NCBI RefSeq assembly: GCF_001748085.1
Contig: NZ_BBZK01000003.1
Span: 558,001 to 622,000 of the forward strand
Source: Streptomyces sp. TP-A0874
GTDB taxonomy: Bacteria > Actinomycetota > Actinomycetes > Streptomycetales > Streptomycetaceae
DNA: 64,000 nucleotides
Reading direction: 5' to 3'
Each line of letters starts with the position of its first letter. Positions within the stretch are counted from its first letter, which is position 1. Under the pieces are notes generated by a model. That model was not told the origin of the DNA. It made no database searches and saw only the letters and a program-made list of their open reading frames with translations. The position numbers and the translations under genes were made by a program. This document shows, one piece after another, positions 44,577 through 52,138 of this stretch.

Positions 44577-45632
44577 TCAACGGCCGTCCGGGTAGAGCTG
44601 GTCGACGAGGCTCCGCAGTACCTCGTCGGTGCGCGGGCCGTAGTTCAGCAGCACGCCGTCGTCGATGGAGACGATCCGGCGGTCCTGGCCGGCGGGCGTC
44701 TGGGCGATACCGGGGATCTCCAGGAGTCCCTCCACGCCTCCCACCGAGTCAAGACCCTTGCTCATCACCAGGATCGCCTCCGGCGCCGCCTTCGCCAGCG
44801 CCTCGCTGGTGATCGGGGTGAAGTCCTTGCGCAGCCCCGACTCCTTGCCGGCGTCGACCGCCCCGGCGGCCTCCAACAACGAGCCGGCGCCGGAGTCGGC
44901 GCCGCCGAGCAGGTAGACCGAGGCCGAGCCGCGCAGGTAGAGGAAGGCGACCCGGGGCCCGGTGGGCTCGCCGCTCTCGGGGATGGTCCGGCGCACCGCG
45001 TCGATACGCCCCTCGGTGCGCTCGCGCAACTCCTCGCCCGACTTCGGCACGCCGAGCGCGGTGGCGACGGCGTCGATCCGGCTGCCGACGTCCTCCAGCG
45101 CCTTCGCGGGGGGCAGCACGACCAGCGGCACACCGGCGTCGCGGATCTGCTGCACCGCCTCGGCCGGACCGGTGGTGGTCTCGGCGAGCACCACGGTGGG
45201 GCGCAGCGCGAGCACGCTCTCCGCCGAGACGTCATGGGCCCGGGTCACCACCGGTAGGTCCTTTGCCTGTTGGAAGGTGGTGGTGACGTCACGGGCCACC
45301 ACCCGGTCGCCGAGGCCGAGGGTGAAGACGATCTCGGCGAGCGAACCGGTCAGCGGCACGATGCGGTCGGCGCTGCGGACCGTCACCCGGTGTCCGTCGT
45401 CCGAGCGGACGGTGGCCGGAAGTCGGGGGTCGGCCGTGGTCGTCAGCGGCTCCAGCCGTTCCGCGGCGGGCGCGGCGCCGGGGCGTTGCCCGGAGCCGCC
45501 GCCCTTCGCCTGGGAGGTGCCGCAACCGCTGACCGCGAGGAGCACGGTGAGCAGCACGGCGAGCGAGGGCAGGAGAGCGCTGGCGCGCCGTTGTGTGGCG
45601 ACCACCGCGCCGACCCGCTGCCGTTCAACCAC
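44577..45632 (-). CDS. hmuT: Haem-binding lipoprotein of the ABC importer
   Basis: A 351-residue class III solute-binding lipoprotein. The signal sequence ends in the lipobox VSGC (LLAVSGCGTSQ) near residue 37. The mature domain shows RIVPLTGSLAEIVFTLGLGDRVV, VLAETTTGPAEAVQQIRDAG and a C-terminal LNYGPRTDEVLRSLVDQL, as in HmuT/BhuT receptors. It takes haem handed over by the HtaA proteins and delivers it to HmuUV. GTG 45632 is the start, with GGAAAGG upstream. A TTGTTT/CATAAC promoter and an iron box precede it. Confidence 0.93.
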   Translation of the reverse strand: MVERQRVGAVVATQRRASALLPSLAVLLTVLLAVSGCGTSQAKGGGSGQRPGAAPAAERLEPLTTTADPRLPATVRSDDGHRVTVRSADRIVPLTGSLAEIVFTLGLGDRVVARDVTTTFQQAKDLPVVTRAHDVSAESVLALRPTVVLAETTTGPAEAVQQIRDAGVPLVVLPPAKALEDVGSRIDAVATALGVPKSGEELRERTEGRIDAVRRTIPESGEPTGPRVAFLYLRGSASVYLLGGADSGAGSLLEAAGAVDAGKESGLRKDFTPITSEALAKAAPEAILVMSKGLDSVGGVEGLLEIPGIAQTPAGQDRRIVSIDDGVLLNYGPRTDEVLRSLVDQLYPDGR

Positions 45633-45711
45633 GATCGGGCCTTTCCGGTGACAGTGAGGCTTTGGAGAAATCAGGTTATGGGTGGGGCTTTCGAGTAAAA
45701 CAAGCCATAGT

Positions 45712-45730
45712 TTAGGTTAGCCTTACCTCA
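45712..45730. promoter_or_regulatory. Iron box between hmuT and the first htaA gene
   Basis: TTAGGTTAGCCTTACCTCA agrees at 18 of 19 positions with the DtxR/IdeR/DmdR consensus TWAGGTTAGSCTWACCTWA, by my own comparison from memory. It lies 27 bases before the htaA start and 80 bases before the hmuT start, so one iron-loaded repressor dimer pair could silence both directions. Confidence 0.88.
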
Positions 45731-45756
45731 TAATCCAGCCCTGGGGAGGGATGACG

Positions 45757-47160
45757 ATGCTGTCCTCAGGTCCGGTCCGTGTCCTTACGGTCGGACTACT
45801 CGCCGCGCTGCTGGCCATCGGCCTGCCAGCCGCCTCCAGCCACGCCGAGAACCGCACGGTCTCCGGCGGGAGGCTCGACTGGGGCATCAAGGCCTCTTTC
45901 CAGAGCTATGTCACGGGCCCGATCGCCAACGGGAGTTGGAGCCTCATCGGCGGTGCCGCCACCGTCGGCCAGAGCAACTTCCGCTTCCACTCGGCGCAGG
46001 GGACCTACGACCCGGACAGCGGAGCGTTCTCGGCCACCTTCTCCGGCGGAGTGCGCTTCATCGGCCACCGGCAGTCGGACGGCAGCCATCAACTCGAACT
46101 GACCATCAGTCGCCCCAGGGTCAGCCTGGCAGGTGGCGGCGGCACCCTGTACGCCGACGTCACCAGCAAGGACCGGAACACCGGGAAGACCACCTCCGCC
46201 AGCGGGGTCCCCTTCGCCTCGCTCAACATCGCGGGCGTGAACATGCGCGGCGGCTCCACCGCCGTCCAACTGCAGAACGTGCCGGCGACCCTGACCGCTG
46301 AGGGCGCCAAGTCCTTCGCCGGGTACTACACGGCCGGCACCCCGCTCGATCCACTGACGCTCTCCGCCGACATCCGGCCCGCGCAGCAGCAGAAACCGGA
46401 CCCCAAGCCCTCCGACAACTCCGCCCCGAAGAAGAAGGACAAGCGGACCGAGCGCTCCAAGGGCGGGTTCGAGGACGCGGCTGTCGACTGGGGGGTGCGG
46501 CGCACCTTCCGGGAGTACGTCACCGGCCCGGTCGCACAGGGGCGCTGGCGGCTCTCGGCCGGTGCGCAGGACGGCGGAGCGCTCTTCCGGTTCCCGGACG
46601 GCACCGGCGGCTACGACCCGAAGAAGGGCACCCTCGAAGCCGACTTCACCGGCCGGATCCGCTTCACCGGCGAGCAGTTGGACCTCGCACTGAGCGGTGT
46701 GGCCGTCCGGGTCGAGGACGGCTCCGGCACCCTCTCGGCGGACGTCTCGGGGAGCGACTTCACCGGCAAGGACGTACCGCTGGTGACCTTCCCGGCCGAA
46801 TCACTGAAACCGAAGGACGGGCTGGTCAACCTGCGCGAGGTGCCCACCAAGCTCACCAGGGAGGGCGCCGAGGCCTTCGGCGGGATGTACCGCGCGGGCA
46901 GCTCCATGGACCCGGTCTCCCTCGCCGTGGCCCTGGACAAGAAGGCCGAACTCCCCGCGCTGCCCGACCTCGGCAGCGCCGACGACCAGCCGACGAGCAC
47001 CCCGAAGGCGGCGCTCGACGGCGAGCAGCAGCAGAGGACCACCTCGACCTCCTCGGCCGCGGGCTGGTACGGCGGCGGAGCCGCCGCACTCCTCGCCCTG
47101 GGCGGCGCCTTCGCCCTGATCCACCGTCGCCGCTCCAGGCGACCCTCCCCCGCTGAGTGA
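45757..47160 (+). CDS. htaA: HtaA-domain haem-binding surface protein, TM-anchored
   Basis: A 467-residue exported protein with a signal peptide (cleavage near SHA|EN), two HtaA haem-binding domains (about residues 35-200 and 235-385; both open with LDWG/VDWG...F..YVTGP and contain conserved Tyr/His residues), a Lys/Pro-rich linker and a C-terminal span (AALLALGGAFALI) followed by HRRRSRR. No LPXTG/LAXTG sorting motif is present, so it stays as a membrane protein. HtaA proteins capture haem from host or soil haemoproteins. I prefer the second ATG (45757), since GGGGAGGG abuts the first at 45751. Iron box upstream. Confidence 0.92.
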   Translation: MLSSGPVRVLTVGLLAALLAIGLPAASSHAENRTVSGGRLDWGIKASFQSYVTGPIANGSWSLIGGAATVGQSNFRFHSAQGTYDPDSGAFSATFSGGVRFIGHRQSDGSHQLELTISRPRVSLAGGGGTLYADVTSKDRNTGKTTSASGVPFASLNIAGVNMRGGSTAVQLQNVPATLTAEGAKSFAGYYTAGTPLDPLTLSADIRPAQQQKPDPKPSDNSAPKKKDKRTERSKGGFEDAAVDWGVRRTFREYVTGPVAQGRWRLSAGAQDGGALFRFPDGTGGYDPKKGTLEADFTGRIRFTGEQLDLALSGVAVRVEDGSGTLSADVSGSDFTGKDVPLVTFPAESLKPKDGLVNLREVPTKLTREGAEAFGGMYRAGSSMDPVSLAVALDKKAELPALPDLGSADDQPTSTPKAALDGEQQQRTTSTSSAAGWYGGGAAALLALGGAFALIHRRRSRRPSPAE

Positions 47161-47241
47161 GCCGGCCCCTCTGAACCGGCCCCTCCAACTGAGCCGGCCG
47201 TTGAACCGGACCGGCAGAGATTCCCTAAGGAGAACCCCCAG

Positions 47242-48798
47242 ATGACCGAGCACCTGTCCCACCCCAGCAGACCGGCCGTCGCCGCTTCCGGTGGCCGCCG
47301 CGGCCGGCTGGCGCTCGCCGCCGCCACGGCGGTCGCCCTGGGCGGGATGGCCCTCAGCCTGCCCGCCTCGGCCCTCGCGGCCGGGCACGGCCAGAACCCG
47401 ACCGCCGCCCCCGCGGCGGCGCCGAAGCTGCCGCTGGAGAACGGCACCCTGGACTGGGGTGTGAAGGAATCGTTCCGGAAGTACGTGACCGGTGTCGCGG
47501 GCGGCACCATCGAGGTCGCCGGCGGAGCCGAGAAGAACGCCGACGGCACCTTCCGCTTCACCGACGGCCAGGGCAGCTACGACCTCGGCAGCCACGCCGT
47601 CAACACCACCTTCGACGGCAGCGTCCGGTTCACCTCGAAGCAGCACGGCTTCGACATCGAGTTCGCGGACCTCAAGGTCGACACGGAGGGCACCTCGGGC
47701 ACCATCACCGCGGACGTCACCAGCGACGGTTCCACCGACCAGGACGTCGCCATCGCCACGCTCGACCTCTCCTCCGTACAGCCGGAGCGCGGTGATGGCG
47801 GTGCCATGACCTTCGCCGAGATACCGGCCGAGCTGACCGCCGAGGGCGCGGAGGCGCTCGGCGGGATGTACCAGGAGGGCCAGGAACTCGACCCGGCCAC
47901 GCTCTCCGTCGAGCAGGGTGAGGCGTCCCAGCCCTCCCCGGACCCCACGCCGACCACCGAGCCCTCGGCCACGCCCACCGAGCAGCCCACCGGGAAACCC
48001 GACCCCAAGCCGTCGAACGGAGGCTCCGACGCCCCCACCGACCGGCCGGCCGAATCCGGGGAGATCGTCGACGGCAACCTGGACTGGGGGGTGAAGAAGT
48101 CCTTCCGGGACTACGTCACCGGCCCGGTCGGCAGCGGCCGCATCGAACTCGGCGACGGCGCGGTGGCGTCCGGCGAGGGTTACCGCTTCCCCGAGGGACG
48201 CGGCAGCTATGACGGTGCGGACGAGGTCCTGAAGGCCGGCTTCGACGGCTCGGTCCGCTTCCTGGCACACGAGCAGGGCGGAGAGTACGCCCTGGACCTG
48301 AAGTTCAGTGACCTGAAGGTGGAGGTCAAGGGTACCGACGGCGAGTTGATCGCCGATGTCTCCTCCAAGGACCGGGAGACCGGAAAGGTGACCCGGTACG
48401 AGGACCTGACCGTCGCGAAGCTCACCCTCCCCGCGCCGATGACCGAGAAGGACGACATCGTCTCGCTCGCCGACGTACCGGCCGCCCTCACCGCGGCGGG
48501 AGCCGAGGCGTTCGGCGGGTTCTACGAGTCCGGTACCGCCCTCGACCCGCTCACCGTCGCCGTCTCCCTGGACGAGGACGCGGTGCTGCCCGGTGCCCCG
48601 GGCGGCGGCGGGGACTCCGGCGGCGGCTCCGACGCCGGTTCCATCGGCGGCGGCGCCCTCAGTGGCGGTGCGGGCGCCCTCGCCTCCACGGGGGCGAGCG
48701 TTCCGGCCGGGCTGCTGGTCGGGGCGGCGGGAGCGCTCGCCGCGGCGGGCACCGTGGTCTTCCTGGTGACGCGCGGACGCCGCGCCGAGCAGGTCTGA
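47242..48798 (+). CDS. HtaA-domain haem-binding protein with LAXTG sorting signal
   Basis: A 518-residue exported protein. Signal peptide cleaves near ALA|AG at about residue 48. Two HtaA domains follow (about 65-225: LDWGVKESFRKYVTGV; about 275-440: LDWGVKKSFRDYVTGPV), joined by a Pro/Thr-rich linker. The end holds LASTG (residues 480-484), a hydrophobic span and RGRR, a class E sortase signal, so it should be linked to peptidoglycan, unlike its upstream paralogue. It probably relays haem across the wall to that protein and HmuT. It starts 81 bases after the first htaA gene with AAGGAG upstream. Confidence 0.92.
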   Translation: MTEHLSHPSRPAVAASGGRRGRLALAAATAVALGGMALSLPASALAAGHGQNPTAAPAAAPKLPLENGTLDWGVKESFRKYVTGVAGGTIEVAGGAEKNADGTFRFTDGQGSYDLGSHAVNTTFDGSVRFTSKQHGFDIEFADLKVDTEGTSGTITADVTSDGSTDQDVAIATLDLSSVQPERGDGGAMTFAEIPAELTAEGAEALGGMYQEGQELDPATLSVEQGEASQPSPDPTPTTEPSATPTEQPTGKPDPKPSNGGSDAPTDRPAESGEIVDGNLDWGVKKSFRDYVTGPVGSGRIELGDGAVASGEGYRFPEGRGSYDGADEVLKAGFDGSVRFLAHEQGGEYALDLKFSDLKVEVKGTDGELIADVSSKDRETGKVTRYEDLTVAKLTLPAPMTEKDDIVSLADVPAALTAAGAEAFGGFYESGTALDPLTVAVSLDEDAVLPGAPGGGGDSGGGSDAGSIGGGALSGGAGALASTGASVPAGLLVGAAGALAAAGTVVFLVTRGRRAEQV

Positions 48799-48836
48799 CC
48801 GACCGGTCCGTGCTGAGCGGCCGACCGAAGAGAAGG

Positions 48837-48869
48837 ACGATGGCCCCACCTCGCGGGTGGGGCCATCGT
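48837..48869. terminator. Bidirectional hairpin terminator
   Basis: A perfect 14-bp inverted repeat (ACGATGGCCCCACC / GGTGGGGCCATCGT) with loop TCGCG separates the convergent htaA and haem oxygenase genes. Confidence 0.88.
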
Positions 48870-48889
48870 CCGTCGGGCTGGGGCGCCGG

Positions 48890-49552
48890 TCAGGCGCTCA
48901 TCGGGAACCGCCGCCCCAGGTCCTCGAAGAGCGCGGTGTTCAGTGCGAAGGCCCGCTTGCACTCGTCGACGATCCGCTGCTTGGACAGGTCGTCGGCGGG
49001 CAGCTCGTCGAGGAGGGCGCGGTAGTCCCGCTTGAACGCCGCCGGGTTGCCGATGCCCTCGAAGACGTAGAACCGGACTCCGTCGCCCTTGCGCTGGAAT
49101 CCCCAGGTCTTCTCCGCGGTCGAGCGGATGACCTGACCACCGCTGAGGTCCCCGAGGTAGCGGGTGTAGTGGTGCGCCACGTAGCCCGGGGGCCATTCCT
49201 TGGCGACCTCTCTGATCCGCTCGGCGTAGGCGCTGGTGGCCGGCAGCGCGGAGGCCGTCGAGCGCCAGTCGGCGCCGCGCAGATGGGCCAGATCGCGCTC
49301 CAGTTCGGCGGCGCGCAGGAGTTCGGGGCGGATGAAGGGGCCGACGACCGGATCGCCGGCCAGTCGTGCCGCCTCGCTCTCCAGCGCGCTGTAGACGAAC
49401 CACAACTGCTCGGTGTAGAGGGCGTAGGCCTCCACCCCGAGCCGTCCGCCGAGCATGTCACTCATGAAGCTCGAGTTCTCGGCCTCGGTGTGCTGCTCCT
49501 GCGAGGCGGTGCGGATCAGGGTGGAGAAGGGGACGGGGCTGGTGGCGACCAA
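48890..49552 (-). CDS. hmuO: Biliverdin-producing haem oxygenase
   Basis: A 220-residue HmuO/HO-1-type enzyme that opens haem to biliverdin, CO and free iron. The proximal haem His is in SQEQHTEAENSSFM (about residue 21). Other marks are YTEQLWFVYSALE, AHHYTRYLGDLSGGQVI (the GDLSGGQ distal helix) and FYVFEGIGNPAAFKRDYR. The start is TTG 49552, six bases after GGAGG. It completes the haem-iron pathway begun by HtaA and HmuTUV. A symmetric iron-box-like element with TTGACT lies about 100 bases upstream. Convergent with the second htaA gene. Confidence 0.95.
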   Translation of the reverse strand: MVATSPVPFSTLIRTASQEQHTEAENSSFMSDMLGGRLGVEAYALYTEQLWFVYSALESEAARLAGDPVVGPFIRPELLRAAELERDLAHLRGADWRSTASALPATSAYAERIREVAKEWPPGYVAHHYTRYLGDLSGGQVIRSTAEKTWGFQRKGDGVRFYVFEGIGNPAAFKRDYRALLDELPADDLSKQRIVDECKRAFALNTALFEDLGRRFPMSA

Positions 49553-49649
49553 GGGAGACCTCCGAGGGCCGTCGGGAGCGGAAAGAGAGCGTGGGGGAGC
49601 GCCGCCGGTGCCTTCCCGGACGCGACACCAGGCGTCGACAAGGATTCTC

Positions 49650-49673
49650 TTGACTTAGGCTTGCCTAAGTCAA
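49650..49673. promoter_or_regulatory. Iron-box-like palindrome and -35 of the haem oxygenase promoter
   Basis: TTGACTTAGGC and GCCTAAGTCAA form a perfect 11-bp inverted repeat around TT. The core TTAGGCTTGCCTAA matches the iron-box left part closely (about 14 of 19 positions of the full consensus). On the minus strand TTGACT, then GAGAAT after 18 bases, gives a plausible promoter for hmuO, so iron-loaded repressor would cover its -35. Confidence 0.75.
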
Positions 49674-49750
49674 TGCTTTTCCGACGTGATGTCGGTAAAA
49701 CTCGCCCGCCGTGCCCCGCCCCGGTCTCCCGTGGTCGGAGGGGCACCCGC

Positions 49751-50608
49751 TCAGGGCAGCGTGAGGATCTCCGCTCCGGTCTCCGTCACCACCAGGGTGT
49801 GCTCGAACTGGGCCGTCCGCATGCGGTCCTTGGTGACGACCGTCCAACCGTCCTCCCACATGTCGTACTCGTGGGTGCCGAGCGTCAGCATCGGCTCGAT
49901 GGTGAAGGTCATCCCGGGGCGGATCACGGTGGTCGCCCGGGGGTTGTCGTAGTGCGGCACGATCAGCCCGGAGTGGAACGAGGAGTTGATGCCGTGTCCG
50001 GTGAAGTCTCGGACCACCCCGTAGCCGAAGCGCTTGGCGTACGACTCGATGACCCGGCCGATGATGTTGATCTGCCGGCCCGGCTTCACCGCCTTGATCG
50101 CCCGGGTCAGGGACTCCCGGGTCCGCTCGACCAGCAGTCGCGACTCCTCGTCCACCGCGCCGCAGAGGTAGGTGGCGTTGTTGTCCCCGTGCACTCCGCC
50201 GATGTAGGCGGTGACGTCCAGGTTGACGATGTCCCCGTCCCGCAGGACGGTCGAGTCCGGGATGCCGTGGCAGATGACCTCGTTGACCGAGGTGCACAAC
50301 GACTTCGGGAAGCGGCGGTAGCCCAGGGTGGACGGATAGGCGCCGTGGTCGCACATGAACTCGTGGGCCACCCGGTCGAGTTCGTCCGTGGTGACCCCGG
50401 GGGCGATGTGCTTCGCGGCCTCCTCCATCGCCTGCGCCGCGATCCGGCCCGCGATCCGCATGCGTTCGATCGTTTCGGCGTCCTGCACCTCCGGCCCGGT
50501 GTACGGCGTGGGGGCGTCCTTGCCGACGTACTCGGGGCGCGGGATCGAGGCGGGTACGGAGCGGGTGGGGGAGAGCGTCCCCGGGGTGAGAAGAGACTGG
50601 CCAGACAT
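49751..50608 (-). CDS. map: Type I methionine aminopeptidase
   Basis: A 285-residue metallo-aminopeptidase that removes the initiator Met. After a 40-residue N-terminal extension (type Ic-like, ending PRPEYVGK) the pita-bread domain shows its five metal ligands: Asp in [11 protein letters not shown] and [10 protein letters not shown], His in [13 protein letters not shown], Glu in TIEPMLTLG and Glu in [12 protein letters not shown]. The substrate His is in [13 protein letters not shown] 50608 is the start. Streptomyces has more than one map gene; this is the extended housekeeping-like form, not the one linked to secY-infA. Confidence 0.95.
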   Translation of the reverse strand: MSGQSLLTPGTLSPTRSVPASIPRPEYVGKDAPTPYTGPEVQDAETIERMRIAGRIAAQAMEEAAKHIAPGVTTDELDRVAHEFMCDHGAYPSTLGYRRFPKSLCTSVNEVICHGIPDSTVLRDGDIVNLDVTAYIGGVHGDNNATYLCGAVDEESRLLVERTRESLTRAIKAVKPGRQINIIGRVIESYAKRFGYGVVRDFTGHGINSSFHSGLIVPHYDNPRATTVIRPGMTFTIEPMLTLGTHEYDMWEDGWTVVTKDRMRTAQFEHTLVVTETGAEILTLP

Positions 50609-50665
50609 GCCAGGGAGTGTATCGGCGCGCCATCGGGCAGCATGGCGGCGGAGAGAGGAGCCCCG

Positions 50666-50929
50666 ATGGCCCTGTTCAGGAAGCGCCCGACCGGAAACCC
50701 GGGCGAGTGGTACTACTGCATCCGGCACCAGAAGGTGGAGGAGGGGCCGGAGTGCCCCGCACGGGACCGCCTCGGGCCGTACCCCACCCCCGGGGAGGCC
50801 GCCCAGGCGATGGACACCGCCCGGCAGCGGAACGAGGACTGGGAGACCGATCCGCGCTGGCAGAGCGCCGAGGCCGGCGGTGAGGGGGAACCGCCCGCCG
50901 AGGACCGCGGCCCGAGCGGAACCAGCTGA
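50666..50929 (+). CDS. Small hydrophilic protein of unknown function
   Basis: An 87-residue protein. ATG 50666 has GAGAGGAG upstream at normal spacing. Residues 1-65 are conserved-looking ([20 protein letters not shown], with Cys-x2-His and a second Cys that may bind metal, then [20 protein letters not shown]); the end is acidic and disordered. The phrase after ARD resembles the short SPOR-like sequence repeat found in proteins that predict helix pairs, but this is weak. It is divergent from map by 57 bases and precedes the F420 reductase by 52 bases on the same strand. Confidence 0.72.
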   Translation: MALFRKRPTGNPGEWYYCIRHQKVEEGPECPARDRLGPYPTPGEAAQAMDTARQRNEDWETDPRWQSAEAGGEGEPPAEDRGPSGTS

Positions 50930-50981
50930 CCCGGCGGGGCCCGCCCGCCGCGACCGCAGCTGAGCTGCGAAGATCACTGTC

Positions 50982-51695
50982 ATGACTTCAGCTGACAACA
51001 CCAGCACCGCACAGCGGCGCCCGGCGAAGGACCCCTGGGACCTGCCGGACGTCTCCGAACTCGTGGTCGGCGTGCTCGGCGGCACCGGGGACCAGGGCCG
51101 CGGACTCGTCTACCGACTGGCCCGGTCCGGCCAGAAGATGATCATCGGTTCCCGCGCCGCCGAGCGGGCCCGGGCCGCCGCCGAGGAGCTGGGGGAGGGG
51201 GTCGAGGGGGCCGACAACGCCGAATGCGCCCGCCGGAGCGACGTGGTGATCGTCGCGGTCCCCTGGGAGGGCCACGCCAAGACCCTCGAAGGGCTCCGCG
51301 ACGACCTCGCCGGCAAGCTCGTGGTGGACTGCGTCAACCCGCTCGGCTTCGACAAGAAGGGCGCCTACGCCATCGTCCCCGAGGAGGGCAGCGCGGCCCA
51401 GCAGGCCGCCGCCCTGCTGCCGGAGTCGAGGGTCACCGCGGCGTTCCACCACCTGTCCGCCGTGCTGCTCCAGGACCCCGAGGTGCAGCGGATCGAGACG
51501 GACGTCATGGTGCTGGGCGAGTCCCGGGACGACTGCGAGACCGTGCAGGCGCTGGCCGGCCGGATCCCCGGGATGCGGGGTGTCTACGCCGGCCGGCTGC
51601 GCAACGCCCACCAGGTGGAGTCGCTGGTCGCCAACCTGATCTCGGCCAACCGGCGCTACAAGGCGCACGCGGGACTGCGGATCACCGACGTCTGA
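50982..51695 (+). CDS. npdG: F420H2:NADP oxidoreductase
   Basis: A 237-residue reductase that passes hydride between NADPH and coenzyme F420. The NADP site is [20 protein letters not shown] (residues about 27-46) with [10 protein letters not shown] just after, then [16 protein letters not shown] and [16 protein letters not shown], all typical of NpdG/FNO. A 25-residue hydrophilic N-terminus precedes the domain. In actinomycetes it supplies F420H2 for antibiotic and redox enzymes. ATG 50982. A strong hairpin terminator at 51747-51781 follows. Confidence 0.94.
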   Translation: MTSADNTSTAQRRPAKDPWDLPDVSELVVGVLGGTGDQGRGLVYRLARSGQKMIIGSRAAERARAAAEELGEGVEGADNAECARRSDVVIVAVPWEGHAKTLEGLRDDLAGKLVVDCVNPLGFDKKGAYAIVPEEGSAAQQAAALLPESRVTAAFHHLSAVLLQDPEVQRIETDVMVLGESRDDCETVQALAGRIPGMRGVYAGRLRNAHQVESLVANLISANRRYKAHAGLRITDV

Positions 51696-51746
51696 GCCGC
51701 GCCGAGCCGGCCGGCGGCACGCGCCGGTCCCGGCAGGGATCGCTGC

Positions 51747-51781
51747 GGTCCGCGCCGCCGCCAGGGTGGCGGCGGCGCGGA
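51747..51781. terminator. Hairpin terminator after npdG
   Basis: A perfect 16-bp inverted repeat (GTCCGCGCCGCCGCCA / TGGCGGCGGCGCGGAC) with loop GGG, 52 bases after the npdG stop. Confidence 0.88.
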
Positions 51782-51837
51782 CGAGACGCCCTGGGAGACA
51801 ATGGGCGGGTACCACCGCCCACCCAGGAGCCGAACCC

Positions 51838-52038
51838 ATGCCCCGCCTCGCCGCCTTCTCGATCGCCCTCTGCGCGCTCGCCGTAGTCGCCGCCGCCGTC
51901 TCCTTCGCCCGGGGCAACCTGCTCGGCATTCTCTGGCTCATGGTGGCCGGGCTCTCCTCGAACATGGCCTGGTACTACCTGCGCCGGACGAAGGCCGAGC
52001 GGGCGGCGGCCCACGCCGAGCCCTCCGGCGACGCCTGA
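51838..52038 (+). CDS. Small two-span membrane protein
   Basis: A 66-residue protein. ATG 51838 follows AGGAG at good spacing. Two hydrophobic segments are visible (AAFSIALCALAVVAAAVSFA and LLGILWLMVAGLSSNMAWYY), joined by a short turn and followed by a charged C-terminal tail (RRTKAERAAAHAEP). Proteins of this size and shape are common in streptomycetes; I know no function. It lies about 100 bases upstream of the AfsR-like gene on the same strand and after the npdG terminator, so it has its own promoter. Confidence 0.7.
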   Translation: MPRLAAFSIALCALAVVAAAVSFARGNLLGILWLMVAGLSSNMAWYYLRRTKAERAAAHAEPSGDA

Positions 52039-52138
52039 CCCCCACCGGGAGAACCGCACGCACCGGCCACCGGCGGCGAGTGGGCGGCCCGGCGGACCGG
52101 CTGTGCGGGCGGCCCCGGCGGCAGGAGAGAATGCACCG

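Noticed and set aside
45757..47160. A sorting signal at the end of the first HtaA protein
   Set aside because: No LPXTG or LAXTG precedes the terminal span; only the second HtaA protein has LASTG.
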